Source: Variovorax sp.
GTDB lineage: Bacteria > Pseudomonadota > Gammaproteobacteria > Burkholderiales > Burkholderiaceae_C
DNA length: 10,297 nt
Assembly (NCBI GenBank): GCA_028292835.1
Contig: JAQGLP010000387.1
Coordinates: forward strand, 1-10,297
Direction: 5' to 3'
This document shows positions 6,020 through 10,297 of this stretch, piece after piece. The notes under the pieces were generated by a model, which worked only from the letters and a program-made list of their open reading frames with translations, searched no databases and was not told the DNA's origin. The translations under genes and the position numbers were made by a program. Within the stretch, counting starts at the first letter, position 1, and every line of letters begins with the position of its first letter.

Positions 6020-7135
6020 CTACACGAGCGACGCGACATGCGCCCCGATGGCCAGCGAGGCCGTGAGGCCGGGCGACTCGATGCCGAACAGGTGGACCAG
6101 CCCTGGAGCGCCGTGCGCCTGCGCGTCCTGAATCATGAAATCCGCCGCGCCGGAATGCAGCGGATCGTCCGGTCCGGCCAAGCGTGGACGGATGCCGGTG
6201 TAGCCGGGCTGGAGGGCGCCGTCGCGCAGTTCCGGGTAGTAGCGCCGGATGCCCGCGTAGAAGGCGGCGGCCACCTCCGGCGTGTCGTCGAACCGATAGT
6301 CGACCGTGTCGATCCAGCGCAGGTCCGGACCGAACTTGCATTGACCGGCGAGGTCCAGCGTGACGTGGACACGCAATGTGGCCTCGCGCGATACCGGATA
6401 GACCAGATGCTGGAAAGGCGACCGTCCGGTCATCGTGTAGTAGCGGCCGATGGCGTAGTGCACCGGCGGAATCCGCTGGCGCGGGATGCCGGCGATGGCG
6501 GCCGCCACGGCGTGCGCGTGCAGGCCGGCCGCATTGATGACGGTGCGGCACAGCACTTCGGAAGGTTCCTTGCCGCCGACGCGAAGCACGATCCCGTCGG
6601 CGGTGACTTGGCCGCCGAGCACCGGGCTTTCGACGATCAGCGTCGCGCCGGCGTTCTGCGCATCGCCCAGATAGGCCAGCATGAGCGCGTGGCTGTCGAT
6701 GATGCCGGTGGAAGGCGAAAACACGGCCGCCACACCGCACACGGCGGGCTCGCGTTCGGCGAGTTCGGCCCGGGAGAGCAGTTGCAGATCGTTCACGCCG
6801 GCGGCGCGCCCGTGCGCGATGTAGTGATCCAGCCCCGCAAGATCACCTTCGTCGGCGGCGACGATCAGCTTGCCGATACGTCGGTGGCCCACACCGCGCT
6901 GCGCGCAGTAGTCATAAAGCGCCTCCTTTCCCGCAACGCAGAGGCGGGCCTTCAGCGAGCCCGCCGGGTAGGAGAGTCCGGCATGAATGACCTCCGAGTT
7001 GCGCGCGCTGGTCTGTGTGCCGAAGGCATCCTCGGCTTCGAGGACGACGACCTCCCGGCCGGCCAGGGCCAGCGCGCGGGCGATCGCCAGCCCCACGACA
7101 CCGGCACCGATCACGACGCAGTCGACGGTATCCAT
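6020..7135 (-). CDS. FAD-dependent oxidoreductase, L-2-hydroxyglutarate oxidase/dehydrogenase (LhgO)-like
   Basis: A 371-residue DAO-superfamily flavoprotein. The N-terminal dinucleotide-binding fold is clear: VVIGAGVVGLAIARAL with Gly10, Gly12 and Gly15, then the acidic ribose-binding residue in VVVLEAED (Glu33). TSARNSEVIHAGLSYPAGS (43-61) is the characteristic region of the LhgO/YgaF branch, and the C-terminal flavin motif is HLFGIESPGLTASLAIG. The length fits LhgO (about 370-420). Known members oxidise L-2-hydroxyglutarate to 2-oxoglutarate and pass electrons to quinones; close relatives oxidise other 2-hydroxy or amino acids. There is no signal peptide, so it acts in the cytoplasm or on the inner membrane face. 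The ATG follows the lactonase stop by 3 bp, with GAGG eight bases upstream inside the lactonase gene, so it is translationally coupled. A 2-hydroxyacid made by the lactonase would be a natural substrate, but that is inference. Confidence 0.88.
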   Translation of the reverse strand: MDTVDCVVIGAGVVGLAIARALALAGREVVVLEAEDAFGTQTSARNSEVIHAGLSYPAGSLKARLCVAGKEALYDYCAQRGVGHRRIGKLIVAADEGDLAGLDHYIAHGRAAGVNDLQLLSRAELAEREPAVCGVAAVFSPSTGIIDSHALMLAYLGDAQNAGATLIVESPVLGGQVTADGIVLRVGGKEPSEVLCRTVINAAGLHAHAVAAAIAGIPRQRIPPVHYAIGRYYTMTGRSPFQHLVYPVSREATLRVHVTLDLAGQCKFGPDLRWIDTVDYRFDDTPEVAAAFYAGIRRYYPELRDGALQPGYTGIRPRLAGPDDPLHSGAADFMIQDAQAHGAPGLVHLFGIESPGLTASLAIGAHVASLV

Positions 7136-7138
7136 CGG

Positions 7139-8050
7139 TCAAGCCTCGGGGAAGGGAACGGCCGGGAAGCCATAAAGCCTCGCGGGGTTGTCGACCAGCA
7201 CCCGCCGGCGCTGTGCCGCGTCCGGCATCCAGCGGGCGACCAGGTTCAGCAGCGCACCGTCGTCGGGCATCTCCCGCGCTTCGAAATAGTTGATGTGCGG
7301 CCAGTCGGTGCCCCACACCACGCGCTCCGCGTTGGCCTGCAGCAAGGCGTTGGCAAAGGGGTCGATGTCGGACCACGGCGCCCCCGTGCCGGTGTTGCGG
7401 TCGGCGCCGGAAATCTTGGCCCATGCGGTGCCGTCGGCAAGCATGCGGCAGAGCTGGCGAAAACCCGGGTCGTCGACACCGCGGCCCGCCGCCATGCGGC
7501 CCATGTGGTCGATGACCAGCGGCAGCCCGAAGCGCAGCAGGCGCGGCGCGAGTTCGACCAGGTCGGGCGCGTGGATCCATACCTGTGCATGCCAGCCCCG
7601 GCCGGCGATGCGCGGAGCCAACGCTTCCAGCACCTCGATGCCCACGCCGTTGCGGTAGACCGCATGACCATCGCGCTTGAACAGATTGAAGCGCACTCCC
7701 CGGATGCCTGCTGCATGCCAGCGGTCCAGCTCGTCGTCGGTGGTGTCGGGTGCGGGCACCGCAACCCCGCGCAAACGTTCGGGATAGCGCTGCAGCGCCG
7801 CGAGCACCGCGCCGTTGTCCTGGCCGCTGGCGCTGCCCGTGACCAGCACGCCGCGCTCCAGGCCCAGCCGATCGAGATGGGCGATGAACGCCTCGGCGGG
7901 GTATTCGTCCGGCGTGTAGCTGCGATCGGCGGCAAGCGGAAAGCGATCGTACGGACCGAACACATGAGCGTGGCTGTCGCAGGCACCTCGGGGCACTTCG
8001 AAGCCGACGGGACTGAAAGCGCTCAGCGCGGGAAGGCAGGGACGGGTCAT
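7139..8050 (-). CDS. LigI-like amidohydrolase (putative lactonase, Amidohydro_2 family)
   Basis: A 303-residue TIM-barrel amidohydrolase of the Amidohydro_2 group, closest in pattern to 2-pyrone-4,6-dicarboxylate lactonase (LigI) and related lactone hydrolases. Visible active-site features are the first-strand motif DSHAHVFGP (His27, His29), GIRGVRFNLF (115-124), HAQVW (His154), VIDHMG (His182), KISGADR (212-218), VWGTDWPH (Asp249) and the tail DNPARLYGF. The histidines and the Asp match the catalytic set of LigI-type enzymes, which work with little or no bound metal. The expected reaction is hydrolysis of a lactone, or its reverse, on a carboxylated substrate. No protocatechuate or gallate cleavage genes are in the window, so true pyrone-dicarboxylate use is unproven. 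The start is 10 bp after the receptor A stop, with a weak ribosome binding site, suggesting coupling. The stop is only 3 bp before the next start (TGACCGATG). It could also be an amidohydrolase of another small acid. Confidence 0.87.
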   Translation of the reverse strand: MTRPCLPALSAFSPVGFEVPRGACDSHAHVFGPYDRFPLAADRSYTPDEYPAEAFIAHLDRLGLERGVLVTGSASGQDNGAVLAALQRYPERLRGVAVPAPDTTDDELDRWHAAGIRGVRFNLFKRDGHAVYRNGVGIEVLEALAPRIAGRGWHAQVWIHAPDLVELAPRLLRFGLPLVIDHMGRMAAGRGVDDPGFRQLCRMLADGTAWAKISGADRNTGTGAPWSDIDPFANALLQANAERVVWGTDWPHINYFEAREMPDDGALLNLVARWMPDAAQRRRVLVDNPARLYGFPAVPFPEA

Positions 8051-8060
8051 GGCGAGTTGC

Positions 8061-9029
8061 TCAATCGGCTTTCAATTTGCCGGCCTTGGCCAGCAACTGG
8101 GCGTTGGCCTCTTCCTTCTTCAGCATTCCCAGCCACTCCTGCGACGACGACGCTCGCCCCGGACTGCCAACGGCGATCAGGCTGCGTTTGACTGCGTCGT
8201 CGCCCAGGGCCTTGCGCAATGCGGCATTGAGGGTGTCGACGATTTCCTGGGGCGTGCCTGCGGGCGCGAGGAGCCCGGTCGCCGTCGTCGCCTCGAAGTT
8301 GGCGAGACCCGCCTCGCGCAGCGTGGGCACGCCGGGCAGGGCCGGGTCGCGTTCGCGGGACATCACGGCGACGGCCCGCAGTGCGCCGGACTGAATGTGC
8401 GTTGCCGAACTGCTGAGCTGGTCCACCACCAGATCGATCTGTCCGCCGATCAGGTCCATCAGGGCCGGGGCGGAGCCTTTGTAGGGCACGGCATTCAAGT
8501 CCAGCTTGGCCACCTGCTCGAGTTGCAGGATGGCGATGTGGTTCGTCGTGCCGGGGCCGGCGTGTCCGACGGAAACGCGTCCCGGTTGGGCCCTTGCCTC
8601 CGACATCAATGCCTCGACGTTCTTGAAGTGGCCCTGGCCTTGCACGACCATGACGAGCGGCGTGGTGGCGGCAAGCCCGATGGGGCGGAAGCTGTCGAGC
8701 TGATAGGCCGTCTTGGTCATCAGGGGCAACACCACGAGGGCATTGGGCGTGCTGACCAGCAGCGTGTAGCCGTCCGGCTGGGCGCGAGCGGCGTACGACA
8801 CCCCGATGGCACCGCCGGCACCGGCGCGGTTCTCGACGATCACCGACTGCCCCAGCGCGCGTCCCAGCGCTGGGGCGAGCGTTCGGGCCACGACGTCCAG
8901 GTTGCCGCCGGGGGCGAAGGGAACGACCAGCGTGACCGGCCTTTGCGGAAAATTTTGCGCCCAGGCCGGGACCGCGCAAGCCAGAGCCGCCAGAGCGGAA
9001 ATGGCGCCTAACAGATATCTCTTCTTCAT
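8061..9029 (-). CDS. Bug-family TTT periplasmic substrate-binding protein (receptor A)
   Basis: A 322-residue secreted receptor of the Bug/TctC family, which captures carboxylates in the periplasm for tripartite tricarboxylate transporters. The start MKKR is followed by a hydrophobic stretch and a likely signal peptidase I site AWA|Q at residue 24. Family hallmarks in order are RPVTLVVPFAPGG (30-42), ENRAGAGG, PDGYTLLVSTPNA, HAGPGTTNH, VPYKGSAPALMDLIGGQIDL (about 180-200) and LPGVPTLREAG. The length is typical. The signal peptide supports the ATG at 9029, although no strong Shine-Dalgarno sequence lies before it. It is followed after 10 bp by the LigI-like amidohydrolase. No TctA or TctB membrane component is encoded in the window, so it must use a transporter encoded elsewhere or act as a sensor receptor. 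Which carboxylate it binds cannot be read from the sequence. It is a diverged paralogue of the receptors at 3649-4614 and 97-1083. Confidence 0.93.
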   Translation of the reverse strand: MKKRYLLGAISALAALACAVPAWAQNFPQRPVTLVVPFAPGGNLDVVARTLAPALGRALGQSVIVENRAGAGGAIGVSYAARAQPDGYTLLVSTPNALVVLPLMTKTAYQLDSFRPIGLAATTPLVMVVQGQGHFKNVEALMSEARAQPGRVSVGHAGPGTTNHIAILQLEQVAKLDLNAVPYKGSAPALMDLIGGQIDLVVDQLSSSATHIQSGALRAVAVMSRERDPALPGVPTLREAGLANFEATTATGLLAPAGTPQEIVDTLNAALRKALGDDAVKRSLIAVGSPGRASSSQEWLGMLKKEEANAQLLAKAGKLKAD

Positions 9030-9077
9030 GAGAATGCTTTGTCTCTTTTGTGATTCAGTCGGCGGTACGTGGCTGCG

Positions 9078-9866
<789 letters not shown>

Positions 9867-9891
9867 GTTGTCTTTCCTTGGAGTCTGGTGT
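9867..9891 (-). promoter_or_regulatory. Ribosome binding site and spacer before the class II aldolase gene
   Basis: On the minus strand AAGGA lies at 9879-9875, eight bases before the ATG at 9866. The whole spacer to the TGA of the upstream tcuB-like gene is only 25 bp and has no hairpin followed by a T-run. This supports both the chosen start and co-transcription. Confidence 0.6.
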
Positions 9892-10297
9892 TCAGTCGGC
9901 GCCGAGTTGCAGCCGGTTGGGAAGGCGCTTCTCGATCGCGTACTTGAGCAGCGCCGCCGAGCGGAAGATGCCGTGCGCGAACTTGCCGTAGGGCAGGGTG
10001 AGGAAGAGCGCCATCACCACGCCCAGATGCACTGCCAGCAGCAGCGCCATGAAACGCGTGTCGCGCAGCGCGAGCAGTGCGATGCCGGTGACGCTGGCCG
10101 ACAGCAGCAGGGCGATGAAGCCGCGGTCCATCGGCCGCTGCGCCTGGTCGCCGTGCGCCGGATCGCGGCGCAGGCTCATCCACAGCAGGCCGAGCGGCCC
10201 GATCAGCAGCCCGATGCCGCCGGCCGTGCCCAGGAGCACCGGCAGGCTCGTCGGCGCATAGGGCGCGTGGAGATTGAACAGGTAGTGGTAGAGCGTC
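9892..10297 (-). CDS. tcuB: TcuB/CitB-like membrane redox protein, C-terminal part (partial)
   Basis: The gene runs off the right edge. The visible 134 residues are the C-terminal membrane domain and end at a TGA. The reading frame is open to the edge (residues TLYHYLFNLHAPYAPTS precede the visible helices), so there is no start codon here; the GTG at 10239 is internal. At least three hydrophobic segments are visible: one beginning LPVLLGTAGG, one with FIALLLSASVTG, and one with LLLAVHLGVVMALFLTLPYG. The last is followed by the tail KFAHGIFRSAALLKYAIE, which I recognise as typical of TcuB. In the known tricarballylate system TcuB is a 4Fe-4S and heme membrane protein that reoxidises the flavoprotein TcuA and passes electrons to the quinone pool. 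The Fe-S domain would lie outside the window. The tcuA partner is not downstream within the window; the next gene is a class II aldolase. The family call is fairly sure; that the substrate is tricarballylate is not shown. Confidence 0.8.
   Translation of the reverse strand, partial: TLYHYLFNLHAPYAPTSLPVLLGTAGGIGLLIGPLGLLWMSLRRDPAHGDQAQRPMDRGFIALLLSASVTGIALLALRDTRFMALLLAVHLGVVMALFLTLPYGKFAHGIFRSAALLKYAIEKRLPNRLQLGAD

Noticed and set aside
5983..6039. Longer N-terminus for the PrpD gene from an ATG at 6039
   Set aside because: It would overlap the FAD enzyme gene and add a basic leader unlike the family; the ATG at 5982 has AAGGAG at ideal spacing.
5981..8191. A 736-codon open frame on the plus strand opposite the PrpD start, the FAD enzyme and the lactonase
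   Set aside because: It is antisense to three well-supported genes, has no recognisable domain, is rich in Arg/Gly/His/Val as expected from a GC-rich shadow frame, and crosses gene boundaries.
8863..8874. Perfect 12-bp palindrome CCCAGCGCTGGG
   Set aside because: It lies inside receptor A coding sequence for a conserved Ala/Leu/Gly helix; GC-rich codons explain it and no second copy or operator context is seen.
9030..9077. Possible promoter or terminator in the 48 bp gap between the aldolase and receptor A genes
   Set aside because: No recognisable -35/-10 pair or hairpin with T-run; the A-rich stretch before the ATG is more likely a loose translation leader.

Overview
The window comes from a GC-rich bacterium, most likely a beta-proteobacterium of the order Burkholderiales (Variovorax/Comamonadaceae or Bordetella/Achromobacter/Cupriavidus-like). 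This is inferred from three Bug-type periplasmic solute receptors of the tripartite tricarboxylate transporter (TTT) family, a family strongly expanded in that order, together with a TcuB-type protein and strong G/C bias at third codon positions. No RNA genes, mobile elements, CRISPR arrays or long repeats are visible.

All supported genes (ten complete, two cut by the window edges) lie on the minus strand and are packed so tightly that the window reads as one stretch of a catabolic operon. The largest gap is about 48 bp, several junctions are ATGA/GTGA-type overlaps or gaps of only a few bases, and no convincing internal terminator is seen. There is no gene-free stretch above 300 bp. In transcription order (right to left): the C-terminal part of a TcuB/CitB-like membrane redox protein (9892-10297); a class II aldolase/adducin protein (9078-9866); Bug receptor A (8061-9029); a LigI-like amidohydrolase/lactonase (7139-8050); an LhgO/DAO-type FAD oxidoreductase (6020-7135); an MmgE/PrpD protein (4663-5982); Bug receptor B (3649-4614); an alpha/beta hydrolase-fold protein (2813-3652); a maleate isomerase/arylmalonate decarboxylase-family protein (2088-2816); an ornithine cyclodeaminase/mu-crystallin protein (1112-2074); Bug receptor C (97-1083); and the first codons of another gene (1-82).

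Together the genes look like a pathway for capture and breakdown of one or more di- or tricarboxylic acids, possibly branched, hydroxylated or amino-substituted. The three receptors would bind carboxylates in the periplasm. The cytoplasmic enzymes belong to families that dehydrate or epimerise (PrpD), isomerise or decarboxylate (maleate isomerase/AMDase), oxidise 2-hydroxyacids (LhgO), hydrolyse lactones (LigI-like), reduce imines or cyclise/deaminate amino acids (OCD) and cleave aldols. The substrate cannot be read from the sequence.

The most interesting region is 2088-3652. Two translationally coupled genes both lack the catalytic residues that define their families. The alpha/beta hydrolase has Lys where the nucleophilic Ser should be (G-T-K-L-G), and the maleate isomerase-like protein contains no cysteine at all, with His and Gly at the two catalytic Cys positions. 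Either they have unusual chemistry or they are non-catalytic partners. The adjacent maleate isomerase-like and OCD-like genes also recall the EutA/EutC pair of ectoine-utilisation clusters.
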